A stretch of DNA of 64,000 nt from positions 58,518,940 to 58,582,939 of the forward strand of contig OY757924.1 of the NCBI GenBank assembly GCA_963585895.1, written 5' to 3'. Positions 1 through 11,200 of the stretch are shown piece after piece (the stretch's first letter is position 1; every line of letters starts with the position of its first letter). Made by a program: the position numbers and the translations under genes. This stretch comes from Sepioteuthis lessoniana. Lineage: Eukaryota; Mollusca; Cephalopoda; Myopsida; Loliginidae. The notes beneath the pieces are model-generated. The model saw only the letters and a list, made by a program, of their open reading frames with translations. It ran no database searches and was not told the origin of the DNA.

Positions 1-292
1 TTATGTATTTTTAAGTATTTCAATCAATTTTATGGTTTTAAGTATTTCAATCAATTATGTGGTTTTAAGTATTTCAATGAATTATGTAGTTTTGATTATT
101 TCAATCAATTATATGCTTTTAAGTATTTCAATGAATTATGTATTTTTAAGTATTTCAATCAATTTTATGGTTTTGAATATTTCAATCAATTATATGGTTT
201 TTAAGTATTTCAATGAATTATGTAGTTTTAGTATTTCAATCAATTATATGGTTTTGAGTATTTCAATTAATTATATGGTTTCAAGAAATTAA
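1..292. repeat. 27-bp minisatellite (left edge open)
   Basis: About ten tandem copies of a unit close to TTTTAAGTATTTCAATCAAT plus TATGTGG. Because the unit is a multiple of three, one frame stays open (a nine-residue repeat such as SISINYVVL), but the peptide is low-complexity and looks like a by-product. The array runs off the left edge of the window. Confidence 0.9.
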
Positions 293-794
293 TTATTCCA
301 TTGTTAAAAATTATAGACTAAAGCTGTGACTATTATCCCAGTAGGGTGGGATTGTAGAATACATGGACTACATTTCCGCTGGCTGCAGTAATGTTGGAGC
401 TTTATGGAATGCAGTGTACCCCTTCATTTTCATTGCTCTCGGGTTCACTCTTGTTTTAAGTCGTAGCACCTGATAGTATCCTATCTATGTGTCAAATAGA
501 ATTGTTTGACATTTAACATTGTGCAAACAAATGACTCGTGCTAAAATGAAATGGTTGAAATAGAACTGTTTGATCATTTAACTGTGGGCAAACAAATGAC
601 TGATATTTACTTGAATTGATAGTGATACATAACAATACTTGAAACCATTTAATTGTGTGCAAATAAAAGATAAATAGTAAATAGAGATATTCGTGTTCGA
701 CACAAATACTTGAAATAATTTAAATGTATACAAAAGCACGAAGTCAGGCTCCTTTGAAAATGTATCTACGAAATGACTTTGCAAATCATATATA

Positions 795-1353
795 CAGGAT
801 GTCTTAAAATAGATGCAACTCATCAATATAATAATGATTTATTACTGAGACAAATGCCAGTGGTGTAATGGTTATCGTCGTAGGAAATGGACACGGCGAC
901 ACGAGTTCAAATCCTGGACGAAAATAATTGCATTTTTACATAGCACTAATACCCTTGGGAAAGGTATGAATCCAATTATTCTCCCTCCAGCTATGGGTAA
1001 ATAGTAGGACAGACTGAATTCTTCAGCCTTGGTGAGGCAACAAGTCTAGGAGAAGGTAAACTCTGAATTCAAACCTGTTAAACTCCTCTTAGAAATTGAC
1101 CTTGTATCATATCCTGGCCGGTGAATGGGCTTGGTAAATAGGGTTGGTAAATGGGATTACTGAGACAAGTGCAATGGCGTTCATTTGGAACACATCCTGA
1201 AATAATGCATCTTTTGAGCTAGAGACATCAAATTAATGTTTTTTTTGTATTGGTATTATATCAGGTTTCATGATGTGCAATCTTTTTTTTAAAGTATCTT
1301 GTCTCAGTAATAAATCATTATTATATTCATGGGTTGCATCTATTTTGAGACAG
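795..1353. mobile_element. MITE with ~50-bp terminal inverted repeats, copy 1
   Basis: The left arm (795-853, containing AAATAGATGCAACTCAT and ATTACTGAGACAA) is the reverse complement of the right arm (1309-1353, TTGTCTCAGTAATAAATCAT to GGTTGCATCTATTTTGAGAC). Removing the inserted SINE and one target duplication leaves about 244 bp, close to the 220-bp second copy at 42757-42976. There is no coding capacity. Terminal inverted repeats and small size point to a non-autonomous DNA transposon; the superfamily is not determined. Confidence 0.75.
854..1155 (+). mobile_element. S1 tRNA-derived SINE (full length, with TSD)
   Basis: The 302-bp insert is flanked by a perfect 13-bp direct repeat, ATTACTGAGACAA (841-853 and 1156-1168). 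The head resembles a tRNA gene with an A-box-like TGGTGTAATGGTT (861-873) and a B-box-like GAGTTCAAATCC (903-914), followed by a body (CCCTTGGGAAAGGTATGAAT, ATGGGTAAATAGTAGG) seen in many other copies here. It ends in GGTAAATAGGGTTGGTAAATGGG. Confidence 0.88.
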
Positions 1354-1689
1354 TTTTGAATGATTTTTATCTCCAAATAAGTAGTGAAGCAAAATATTTT
1401 TTCTCTTTTGTCCGAGGCATTGAGATCGAGGATTAATAGTTGTTATTGTATAATATTTTCAAATTTAAAACGAAAAAGAACACAAAATTATTATTAGTCG
1501 ATTTATTAGCAGCCATATGGGTCCTATGTATATTGAGATACCCTATATTCAATATTGATATAAGAAAGCGAATTTGGTATTAAACAACATACAATGGTTG
1601 ATATGCCCTAAAACCAAGCCAAACGAAACCAAGTGTCTATTCTTTATACAATTAATTTGTACAGTTATAGGTTTTTTGAGAAAAAGTTC

Positions 1690-1960
1690 GAGGTGTATTG
1701 ATTATCGTCTCAGAAAATAAACAACTTTACAAGGCTGTTTGCATTTCTCATCGAGCTTATATCCTCAGGAAAGATATGAATCTAAATATTCTCCCTCGAG
1801 CTATGAGTAAATAGTCGAGCAGACGGGGCTCTTTGACCTTGGTATAACACCTTGTATTGGAGAAGAAAAACTTTGAATTCAAGCTTGTTAAAATCAACTT
1901 AAATATTGACTTTGTGTCATATGTTGCTCGTGCAAAGGGCTTGGGTAAATATTCATCCAT
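1690..1960 (+). mobile_element. S1 SINE, diverged copy
   Basis: It has the same block order as 854-1155 (ATGAATCTAAATATTCTCCC, ATGAGTAAATAGTCGAGCAG, TTGTGTCATATGTTGCTCG) but with many substitutions and a degraded tRNA-like head. Confidence 0.7.
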
Positions 1961-1997
1961 GATTTGAAGCATTTTAAGCAATTATATACGTTTAAGT

Positions 1998-3190
1998 CAT
2001 TATCATCATCATCATCTCATGCCACGAGCACGGATATCTCTGACCCTCTCTCGCCACTTCTCCCTATCGTTCATCGCCTCCGGCAGGTCTTCAAGACTTC
2101 ATCCCGTATCCTTACATAGCGGCTGTACGTATGTTCGAGCTGGTCGTCCTGCTTTTGCCCGTCCATATGTGGGGGTCCATAGGATACATCACTTATGAGC
2201 TCGTCCCTGCTTCTCCATGTCTGGTTCGTCTAGCTTGGATAGTTTTCGTGATGGGAGGCAGGTGACCGTATAGTTGGTGCCTTGTGGTTTGTTGCCACCA
2301 GGACTTGTTCAATATTGCTCGCAGCATTCTTGTGTAATTGCCGTCCAGCTTTTTCTCCAGCCGTTTAGTTATCGTCCAAGTAGTGCATCCATATAACAGT
2401 ATCGATACGGCCGCTTCCTGGAAGAAACTGCTTTTCATTTTATCGGTCAGGTCTGATTTCCATATGATCGATAGACTATCGATAGCTGTCCATGCCTTCA
2501 TTAACCGCGTGTCGATGTCTTTTTCGGTTGATGAGACACTGCTTCCTATGTTGGTGAATTTGTCTACCAGTTTCAGAGAGGTTCCGTCTCGTGTGGAAAT
2601 GTCGCCCGTTTGAATATAGCACATATATTCAGCTTTGTGTACATTGACATGGAGGCCAATGACTGCGGCGGCTCGTCCCAAACTATGCAGTAGTGTCTCG
2701 GCCTGGTTGGGTGTATTCGCCAGTATCGCTATGTCATGGCGTAGTCGGCGTCGGTAATTGTTTTTGCGGGGTACCTTCTGCTTCTTTTCTTTGTCAGCTC
2801 GAAACCGTTTTCTCTGATTTTATCAATCGATGTTCTAAGCGCGTAGTCTAGACAGATGATAAAGAGGTATAGGGTTAGCGTGTCCCCTTGTAGCACTCCT
2901 GCTATAATGTCGAAGTATTCTGTGTCTCCATCCGGTGAACGTACTTTCACTTTGGTGTTTTTGTAGAGAATTGTTATTGCTGCTACGTTTTATTTTGGTA
3001 GGCCGTATGCTAGTAGAATTTGTTCCATCTTCCCTCTGTGAATGGAATTGAAGGCCTTGGTAAAGTCAACAAATGGTAATGTTGCCTGTAGGTTTTTTGC
3101 CCGTACGCCTCCAAGGATTCTACGGATGGTCAATATTTGTGAGGTCGTGGATCTTTTAAGGATTCTACGAATGGTCAATATTTGTGAGGT
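1998..3190 (-). pseudogene. RTE-type LINE, 5'-truncated, RT to 3' end
   Basis: Read on the minus strand, this is the C-terminal part of a non-LTR retrotransposon polyprotein. Order: VDFTKAFNSIHRGKMEQILL (RT core) at about 3030-3080, GVLQGDTLTLYLFIICLDYA at about 2840-2900, a disrupted catalytic-motif region near 2740, then a C-terminal block (LLYGCTTWTITKRLEKKLDG, RRTRHGEAGTSS) to 2190 and onward. The element ends in an ATC/GAT trinucleotide tail at the low-coordinate side, typical of RTE-clade LINEs. A 9-bp duplication CGTTTAAGT (1989-1997, 3191-3199) brackets it. Stops and frameshifts between segments make it inactive. A relative is at 17584-18796. Confidence 0.85.
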
Positions 3191-3199
3191 CGTTTAAGT

Positions 3200-3548
3200 A
3201 ACTGTCCTTTATCCAAATAGTTTGCACACTGTTATATGATTTTAATTATTCGAATCTTATAATTGGCCGGCAATATGGTTTCAAGTACATATTTTTCATT
3301 GGCATAAAAATGAATCACCAAATCCCGGTTAGAAGATCTCACCGACAGGGTGCGGAAACAAAATTAGGAATATTCTGGAATAATAATAAACGACTCTGTC
3401 ATAAAACAAGATTGATTTTAATTTTAAAAAATAAACAAAAAATAAGAAGATAGATGTAAAATTATCAGGGTGATGATTGATTATATAATTATTTTATTTG
3501 CTAAATGATTAATCGATTATATCAATCATTTTATTGTTTAATTTGGTA
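3200..3548. other. Unassigned AT-rich spacer
   Basis: I see no coding remnant or recognised repeat. It holds short A/T runs and a purine-rich patch near 3420-3460. Confidence 0.5.
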
Positions 3549-4090
3549 ATATTGTAGGTTGGTTAGGGATTTTTTTAGAGGTAGTGTACTTATTGAAGTC
3601 AACACGTGCATTCTGGCGTGCACGGGCGGAATGATACGACAATCAACCCTTGTCAAAATAAGGTTTCGAGGCAGGAAACGAAAACGAAACGAAATTGAAG
3701 TCCTGTCACTTGATAATTTTGATTGAAATTAAATAAAACTAATGAGGCCATGAATTAGTGAGATGACGTCACACCAAGGACTTCGACTGTGAAATAGTTA
3801 ATTTTTGAATGTATTTAAAAAAGAATTTGAAAATTGTGTCATATGAGTTGAGTTTGGAAGTCTGTTAGGATTAGACGTCGGTACGATTCGGTCAGTGTCG
3901 GGAGTGGGTATCTCGCTGGTGTTAGACAACTTGGGATTCGTTCATAGACCCTAACTATGTCTTCCTCTCCCTCGCGTTGCGTTGACTTTTAAAGTCAATT
4001 GCAATTCAGTATAAAGACTTTTTGTATTTAGAGATAATTGCGTTACCTATTGCTTTTGAAGAAAAGTGTAACGTTCGAATATTCAAGATG
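3549..4090 (+). other. Possible LTR or promoter-like remnant
   Basis: The region is less AT-rich than its surroundings. It contains a perfect CRE palindrome (TGACGTCA, 3763-3770), a short inverted repeat (GTGCATTCTGGCGTGCAC near 3608-3626) and a TATAAAGACTTTTTGTA block near 4010-4027 that resembles the TATA/poly-A part of some LTRs. No matching second LTR is present, so the assignment is weak. Confidence 0.25.
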
Positions 4091-4095
4091 ATACC

Positions 4096-5035
4096 ATGGT
4101 GTTACAACAAAACAGTAAACTTATTCAGTATGGCACAAATTTGGCAGTTGTCCATAAACTCCTTTTGGCTGATCGTAAATTGAAGTTGTGTGAGATAGCA
4201 GAGAAGTTAAAGACACCAGAAAGCAGTGTATTCACCATTTTACATGAATATTTGTCAATGATAAAGTTGTGTTCAAAGTGGGTACCTCGTTTGCTCACAG
4301 TCGATCAAAAACAATAACGCGTCGACGATTCAGAGCCTTGTTCGCGACTGTTTCAACGCAACAAAAAGGAGTTTTTGCGTAAATAATTGATAATGCATGA
4401 AACATGGACCCAACACTTCCTTCCGGAGTCAAATCAGCAGTCAGCTGAGTGGAAAGCAGCAGGTGAAAGCTGTCCAAAGCGACCAAAGACGCAAACATTA
4501 GCAGGCAAGGCTGTGGCCTCCGTATTTTCCGATGTGCAAGGTGTTTTGTTCATCAATTACCCTGAGAAAAGAAAAAACTATCAATAGTGGATATTATATA
4601 GCATTATTAGTGTGTTGTAAGGAGAAAATTGACAGAAAAACAGCCACAAATCAAGAAGAAAAAGTGCTCTTTCACCAAGACAATGCACCATGTCACAAGT
4701 CTATGGCAACGATGGCAAAACTACATGAATGGCACTTCGAATTGCTTCTGTGCCCACATAATCTCCAGATCTGACACCCAGCGACTACTGACTGTTGGAA
4801 AACCTCATAAGAATGCTCCAGAGAAAGATATTTGGCTCCAATGAACATGTGATATTGGAAACTGAGGCATATTTTCAGACCAAAGACAACTCGTTCAACA
4901 AAAAAGGCATCAAATTGTTAGAGAAGCGTTCGAATCAGTGTATTCCCCTAGAAGGAGACTATGTTGATGAATAAAGTTGAATTTTACCAAAATCTTTTTT
5001 CATTAGTTAGGCCCGGGACTTATTGAGTGGTATGT
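4096..5035 (+). pseudogene. mariner-family transposase remnant
   Basis: Segments in different frames match a mariner (DD34D) transposase. A helix-turn-helix part (KLKLCEIAEKLK, VFTILHEYLS, WVPRLLTVDQKQ) lies at 4180-4315, the first catalytic region (MHETWTQHF) at about 4392-4420, and the second catalytic block (FHQDNAPCHKS) at about 4670-4705. A C-terminal part near 4900-4970 precedes a 3' end (GGCCCGGGACTTATTGAGTG, 5001-5030) that looks like a mariner terminal repeat. The N-terminus and 5' inverted repeat are missing, several frameshifts break the frame, and the first catalytic Asp (expected MDETW) reads His. The element is dead. Confidence 0.85.
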
Positions 5036-5044
5036 TATTTATTA

Positions 5045-5320
5045 AGATACTGCAAAATGGTTTCAAGATTTGTAAATGATTAAACAGTTCTCTTTGATCC
5101 ATAGATTGAATCTAACATGTTCTATCACTCCGTGTCGGAGGGGACCTGGGAGTAATGGCGTTAAAGGTGCAATCCACATTCCCCTAAGTTCCAAAACTGG
5201 AGTCTCACCATCAGATTCATTTTAGTGTCATATCAAGGAGACTCAATGTGTGGGGAGTGTTACACACTTCTGCAGAGATGCATTTGGTGTATTCTACAGC
5301 CCAAGCCGACTGGGCTGCCA
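5045..5320 (-). mobile_element. R1 retroposon fragment
   Basis: Core and hairpin head in reverse orientation: GATCCATAGATTGAATCTAA, TGGGAGTAATGGCG, and the head AGCCGACTGGGCTGCC ending near 5319. Tandem units and tail are mostly lost. An A-rich simple stretch (AAGCAAAGC, AAAACAAAAC) follows to about 5420. Confidence 0.75.
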
Positions 5321-5559
5321 AATTAATAGAACCACCCACAAAAACTAACACCCCCCAAAAAACCCCAAAAAGCCAAAACAAAAAGCAAAGCAAAGCAAAG
5401 CAAAACAAAACAAGGCAATAAACAATGTGTTTTCCTATTTGAAGAAATGGTAGTTATCATTGATCCGTCCCACCAACCACTAGACGATTCCATCACTTTT
5501 GTTTTCAGTAGTACTATACTTCACATCATCCATCTTAAATACTTAGCTGGCTCGTCACT

Positions 5560-5870
5560 ACCGATCTTCTGAGAACTGGCTGGAACCAGTACTTTCAACG
5601 TGACTTGAATGTTAATCATATTTGGTCTCCATCTTGTTATTTTCTAAGCATGGTTTAGTCTGGCATAGATTGCTTACACTCCCCACTGTTCCTTAATTTT
5701 TTACTTTCTAAGAACTGAAAAATATCCTTTGCCACTCAACTTCATTGATCTGGCGGGAACCAGTACTAAAACCGTAACAATGAGGCAGATTTGAACTCCA
5801 GCTTATTTTCTTCACCTTCGTTAGTCTGGTACAGGTTGTTTACACTACCGACTGTTTCTGAGTTTCCACT
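5560..5870. repeat. Diverged ~185-bp duplication
   Basis: Two related blocks start near 5570 (GGCTGGAACCAGTACTTTCA) and 5750 (GGCGGGAACCAGTACTAAAA). Each continues with a TAGTCTGGCATAGATTGCTTACAC-like stretch (wording differs between copies). A third relative of the first part is at about 7640-7720. These lie on both sides of the decayed satellite and may be part of its original locus. Confidence 0.5.
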
Positions 5871-6099
5871 TGTCTTGACTGGTATGTATAAATACTCTAA
5901 TATAAAAGAGTAGACAGGTATATCTAATGTATGATTAAGATAGACCGGTATATCTAAATGATACAATATAATTGGGTAGAATGGTATAACGTGGTAATAT
6001 GGTAAACTGGTATACCTAATATTATAAGGACAATATAATCGGATAGACTGGTATATCGAAGTAATATAATATAGCAGGATAAATTTGAATATCTGAGTC

Positions 6100-6584
6100 C
6101 AGTCGGCTGGGGCTGTAGAATACACCGACTGCATCTTTTCTGAGGAGGAAGACCACACCCCCAGCCAACTAGTATCCTAGATATGACATTAAACAATCTG
6201 ATGATGCGGCTAGAGCTTTGGGGAATGCAGAGTACCCCTTCATTGCCATCGCTCTCAGGTCCACTCTGATCCAGAGCAGTTGCACTTGGTACTCTCTTAT
6301 CTATGGGTCAAATATAACTGTTTGATATTTAAAGTGAGTGCAAACAAATAACGTATGCTAAAATAAATTGCTTGAAATAGAACAGCGTGATCATTTAAAT
6401 ATATCTAAACAAATGACTGGTGTTTAATTGAATTGTTGGTGATACATAGCAATACTTGGAACTATTTAACTTTGTTGACTTACATTTACAAATCACATAT
6501 ATCTATGTATAAATCGAGTTTGTCATTAAGTAACCTAAAATGGTTGATATACAATAAAACTAAATCAAACCAAACCAACAACAA
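6100..6584 (+). mobile_element. R1 retroposon, near full length
   Basis: Starts with the hairpin CAGTCGG ... CCGACTG, then the core (GGGGAATGCAGAGTACCCCT, CTATGGGTCAAATA), two to three units with GCAAACAAATGACTGG, a short ATATAT stretch, and the tail (GTTGATATACAATAAAACT, then ACCAAACC). It sits inside decayed satellite. Confidence 0.82.
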
Positions 6585-6708
6585 ACTAGTATATCTAATA
6601 TTATATGAGTATTATAGTAGTATAGACTAATCTATCTTAGTAATATAATACTTGGGCAGACTGTGATATCTTAATAATATCTTATCATGTAGACTTGTAT
6701 ATCCAAAT

Positions 6709-7166
6709 CATCATCATCATCATATCGTGCTGGCAGCACGGATATCCCTGACCCTCTCTCGCCACTCCTCCCTATCGTTCATCGCCCTAGGTAGGTCTTC
6801 AGGACAACAACCTGTATCCTCACATAGCTGCTGAATGTACGTTCGTGCTGGTCGTCCTGCCTTTGCGCGGCCATGTGTGGGGATCCATAAGAGTACATCT
6901 CTTATGAGTTCATCTCTGCTTCTCCAGCAATGTCCTGCATGTCTGGTTCGCCTAACTTGAATAGTTTTCGTGATAGGGGGCAGGAGGCCGTACAGTTGGT
7001 GCCTTGTGGGGTGTTGCCGCCAAGACTTGTTCAGGATTGCACGCAGCATTCTTGTGTAATTGCCATCTAGTTTCTTCTCCAGCCGTTTTGTTAGCGTCCA
7101 TGTAGTGCATCCATATAGCAGTATCGATGTGACCGCTGCCTGGAAGAAACTGCGTTTCATTTTATC
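6709..7166 (-). pseudogene. RTE-type LINE 3' fragment with TSD
   Basis: Minus-strand open frame for the LINE C-terminus (MLRAILNKSWRQHPTRHQLY; RRTRHAGHCWRSRDELIRDV; AGRPARTYIQQLCEDTGC) preceded on the element by KMKRSFFQAAVTSILLYG and ending in the GAT-type tail at 6709-6722. An 8-bp repeat ATCCAAAT (6701-6708, 7167-7174) flanks it, and the joined flanks restore a satellite-like sequence. About 150 codons remain, so it is strongly 5'-truncated. The open frame runs on past the element into decayed satellite at 7175-7517, by chance. Confidence 0.88.
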
Positions 7167-7239
7167 ATCCAAATAATGTAATATAAAACGGTAGATTGAT
7201 ACATCAACGACATGTAATAATATAGATGAGAGTCGTATA

Positions 7240-7590
7240 TTTAATATACGAGTAATGTAATAGGTTAAATTTTCTCCAGCTAAGAATTGATCTTGTGTCA
7301 CATCATATGGGTTTATAATAGGCTTAGATTGATGTAATGTAATATAATAGCGTAAACTAGTATATCTAATATTAGGTGTGTAATATAATGGGGTTGACTG
7401 GTGTATCAAAGTAATGTAATATACAAAGTTGACTGATATATCTATATAATGTAATATAATAGTGGTATATCTAATATATGAGTAATATAATTGGTTAAAC
7501 TTTCCTTCGCTAAACAAAAAAAAAAAAAAGAAAAAAAGATATGTTGAGTCACATCCTGTTCGTGGCGGAGAAGTTGGGTAAATACATATA
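7240..7590 (+). repeat. Duplicated satellite/S1-end junction
   Basis: Twice (about 7240-7316 and 7470-7590) a satellite-like piece (ATGAGTAATATAAT) runs into GGTTAAA and then an S1 3' end (TTGTGTCACATC or TTGAGTCACATCC, then GGG/GGTAAAT). The repeated junction suggests a larger unit of about 230 bp was duplicated. A poly-A run interrupts the second copy. Confidence 0.5.
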
Positions 7591-8259
7591 TAGTTATCAC
7601 CCGTCTACCTACCGAGCAAGCTGATAACCGATTAATTTCGCTGATCTAAGTGGAACCGCTACTTCAATTGTGACCTGACCGTAAGTCATGTTTGGTCGCC
7701 ATTTTGTTGATGAAATCAGTTCATATTCTTTTTTTTTTTTTTTTTGGTTTCCTTTAAATTCAGATGATCTCGTGAATGGCTCTTAATTATTTCGCAGACG
7801 ATATGTAAGCATCTGCTTTTCGCCGTCTGAGTTTGTTTAAGTCTAGGCGTTTAATTAATGTTATTTACTTTTCTGTTGATTTACTATGGAATGTAAAGTA
7901 TACAGCAGAAATTATGCTCCAAAAGAAAATTAACATGCTGCTAATATAATCATTCTTTTCTATATATAAATATATAAACAACTATTATCTCTGCCCGCCT
8001 AGGATATGGTCTATTTGCGTGAAATGAAAGGATAATTTAATTGCGAATCTATTATGAGATTTTCTAAATTGAGAAGTTGATACGTCTCGAAGTTTATACT
8101 ATTTATCAAAGGAAATAATTTGTATCATAAGAGGAATGACTGACTTAAGAAGAAAGTAGCGAATTGTTTATTGGTGAAGCGTTTCCAAATTCGCGTAGTG
8201 AAAGTTGGCATTCATTTCCCACGAATGTTCTAAAAAAGATATGAACGTATCTCTCCTCT
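7591..8259. other. Unassigned region
   Basis: It contains a third relative of the 5560-5870 block (7640-7720), a T-rich run at 7731-7745 and otherwise unique AT-rich DNA. No coding remnant was recognised. Confidence 0.5.
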
Positions 8260-11200
8260 AAGATATGAGTAATATAATGTGTCAGAATGGTAAATCTAAG
8301 TAGTGTAATATAAGGTGGTAGACTAGTATATCTATGTAATACAATATAATGCAGTAGAATGGTATATCTAAGTAATGTAATATAATATGGTAGGCTGGTA
8401 TATCTAACACATGGGTAATATAATATGGTAGGTTGGTATATCTAACACATGGGTATTATAATATGGTAGATTGGTATATCTAACACTTGGGTAATATAAT
8501 ATGGTAGGTTGGTATATCTAACACATGGGTAATATAATATGGTAGGTTGGTATATCTAACACATGGGTAATATAATATGGTAGAGTGGTATATCTAACAT
8601 ATGGGTAATATAATATGGTAGGTTGGTATAACTAACACATGGGTAATATAATATGGTAGGTTGGTATATCTAACACATGGGTATTATAATATGGTAGGTT
8701 GGTATATCTAACACATGGGTAATATAATATGGTAGATTGGTATATCTAACACATGGGTAATATAATATGGCAGATTGGTATATCTAACACATGGGTAATA
8801 TAATATGGTAGATTGGTATATCTAACACATGTGTAATATAATATGGTAGATTGGTATATCTAACACATGGGTAATATAATATGGTAGGTTGGTATATCTA
8901 ACACATGTGTAATATAATATGGTAGATTGGTATATCTAACACATGGGTAATATAATATGGTATATTGGTATATCTAACACATGGGTAATATAATATGGTA
9001 GATAGGTATATCTAACACATGGGTAATAGAATATGGTAGGTTGGTATATCTAACACATGGGTATTATAATATGGTAGGTAGGTATATCTAACACATGTGT
9101 AAAATAATATGGTAGATTGGTATATCTAACACATGGGTAATATAATATGGTAGGTTGGTATATCTAACACATGTGTAAGATAATATGGTAGATTGGTATA
9201 TCTAACACATGGGTAATATAATATGGTAGAATGGTATATCTAACACATGTGTAAAATAATATGGTAGATTGGTATATCTAACACATGGTTAATATAATAT
9301 GGTTGGTTGGTATATCTAACACATATGTAATATAATATGGTAGATTGGTATATCTAACACATGGGTAATATAATATGGTAGGTTGGTATATCTAACACAT
9401 GGGTAATATAATATGGTAGATTGGTATATCTAACATATGGGTAATATAATATGGTAGGTTGGTATATCTAACATATGGGTAATATAATATGGTAGGTTGG
9501 TATATCTAACACATGGGTAATATAATATGGTAGATTGGTACATCTAACACATGGGTAATATAATATGGTAGATTAATATATCTAACACATGGGTAATATG
9601 ATATGGTAGGTTGGTATATCTAACACATGGGTAATATAATATGGTAGGTTGGTATATCTAACACATGGGTAATATGATATGGTAGGTAGGTATATCTAAC
9701 ACATGGGTAATATAATATGGTAGATTGGTATATCTAACACATGGGTAATATAATATGGTAGATTGGTATATCTAACACATGGGTAATATAATATGGTAGG
9801 TTGGTATATCTAACACATAAGTAATATAATATGGTAGGTTGGTATATCTAACACATGGGTAATATGATATGGTAGATTGGTATATCTAACATATGGGTAA
9901 TATAATATGGCAGATTGGTATATCTAACACATGGATAATATAATATGGTAGGTTGGTATATCTAACACATGGGTAATATAATATGGTAGATTGGTATATC
10001 TAACATATGGGTAATATAATATGGTAGATTGGTATATCTAACACATGGGTAATATAATATGGTAGGTTGGTATATCTAACACATGAGTAATATAATATGG
10101 TAGGTTGGTATATCTAACACATGGGTAATATAATATGGTAGGTTGGTATATCTAACACATGGGTAATATAATATGGTAGATTGGTATATCTAACACATGT
10201 GTAAAATAATATGGTAGATTGGTATATCTAACACATGGGTAATATAAGATGGTAGGTTGGTATATCTAACACATGGGGAATATAATATGGTAGATTGGTA
10301 TATCTAACACATGGGTAATATAATATGGTAGATTGGTATATCTAACACATGGGTGATATAATATGGTAGATTGGTATATCTAACACATGGGTAATATAAT
10401 ATGGCAGGCTGGTATATCTAACACATGGGTAATATAATATGGTAGGTTGGTATATCTAACACATGGGTATTATAATATGGTAGATTGGTATATCTAACAC
10501 ATGGGTAATATAATATGGTAGGTTGGTATATCTAACACATGGGTAATATAATATGGTAGGTTGGTATATCTAACACATGGGTAATATAATATGGTAGATT
10601 GGTATATCTAACATATGGGAAATATAATATGGTAGGTTGGTATATCTAACACATGGGTAATATAATATGGTAGGTTGGTATATCTAACACATGGGTATTA
10701 TAATATGGTAGGTTGGTATATCTAACACATGGGTAATATAATATGGTAGATTGGTATATCTAACACATGGGTAATATAATATGGCAGATTGGTATATCTA
10801 ACACATGGGTAATATAATATGGTAGATTGGTATATCTAACACATGGGTAATATAATATGGTAGATTGGTATATCTAACACATGGGTAATATAATATGGTA
10901 GGTTGGTATATCTAACACATGTGTAATATAATATGGTAGATTGGTATATCTAACACATGCGTAATATAATATGGTAGATTGGTATATCTAACACATGGGC
11001 AATATAATATGGTAGATTGGTATATCTAACACATGGGTAATATAATATGGTAGGTTGGTATATCTAACACATGGGTATTATAATATGGTAGGTAGGTATA
11101 TCTAACACATGTGTAAAAAAATATGGTAGATTGGTATATCTAACACATGGGTAATATAATATAGTAGGTTGGTATATCTAACACATGTGTAAGATAATAT

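Larger units (their letters stand above)
338..1625 (+). mobile_element. R1 retroposon, interrupted
   Basis: R1 head and core occupy about 338-480, the tandem units about 480-790, and the characteristic tail (TTGATATGCCCTAAAACC) lies near 1600. A MITE at 795-1353, itself carrying an S1 SINE, splits the copy. About 190 bp just after the MITE (1354-1540) do not match other R1 copies. Identification rests on matches to other R1 copies in this window. Confidence 0.6.
5880..7497. repeat. Decayed relatives of the 38-bp satellite, interrupted
   Basis: Segments at 5880-6083, 6585-6708, 7167-7262 and 7318-7497 repeat the motif GGTATATCTAA ... TAATATAAT ... GGTAGACT with irregular 30-40 bp spacing. They are recognisably related to the homogeneous array at 8394-13385 but diverged. 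They are separated by an R1 (6100-6584), an RTE (6709-7166) and S1 3'-end pieces. Confidence 0.7.

Noticed and set aside
903-914. Possible functional tRNA genes at B-box matches (S1, S2, S3 and S4 heads)
   Set aside because: Heads lack a consistent cloverleaf and acceptor pairing and are followed by SINE bodies with TSDs, so they are SINE promoters.
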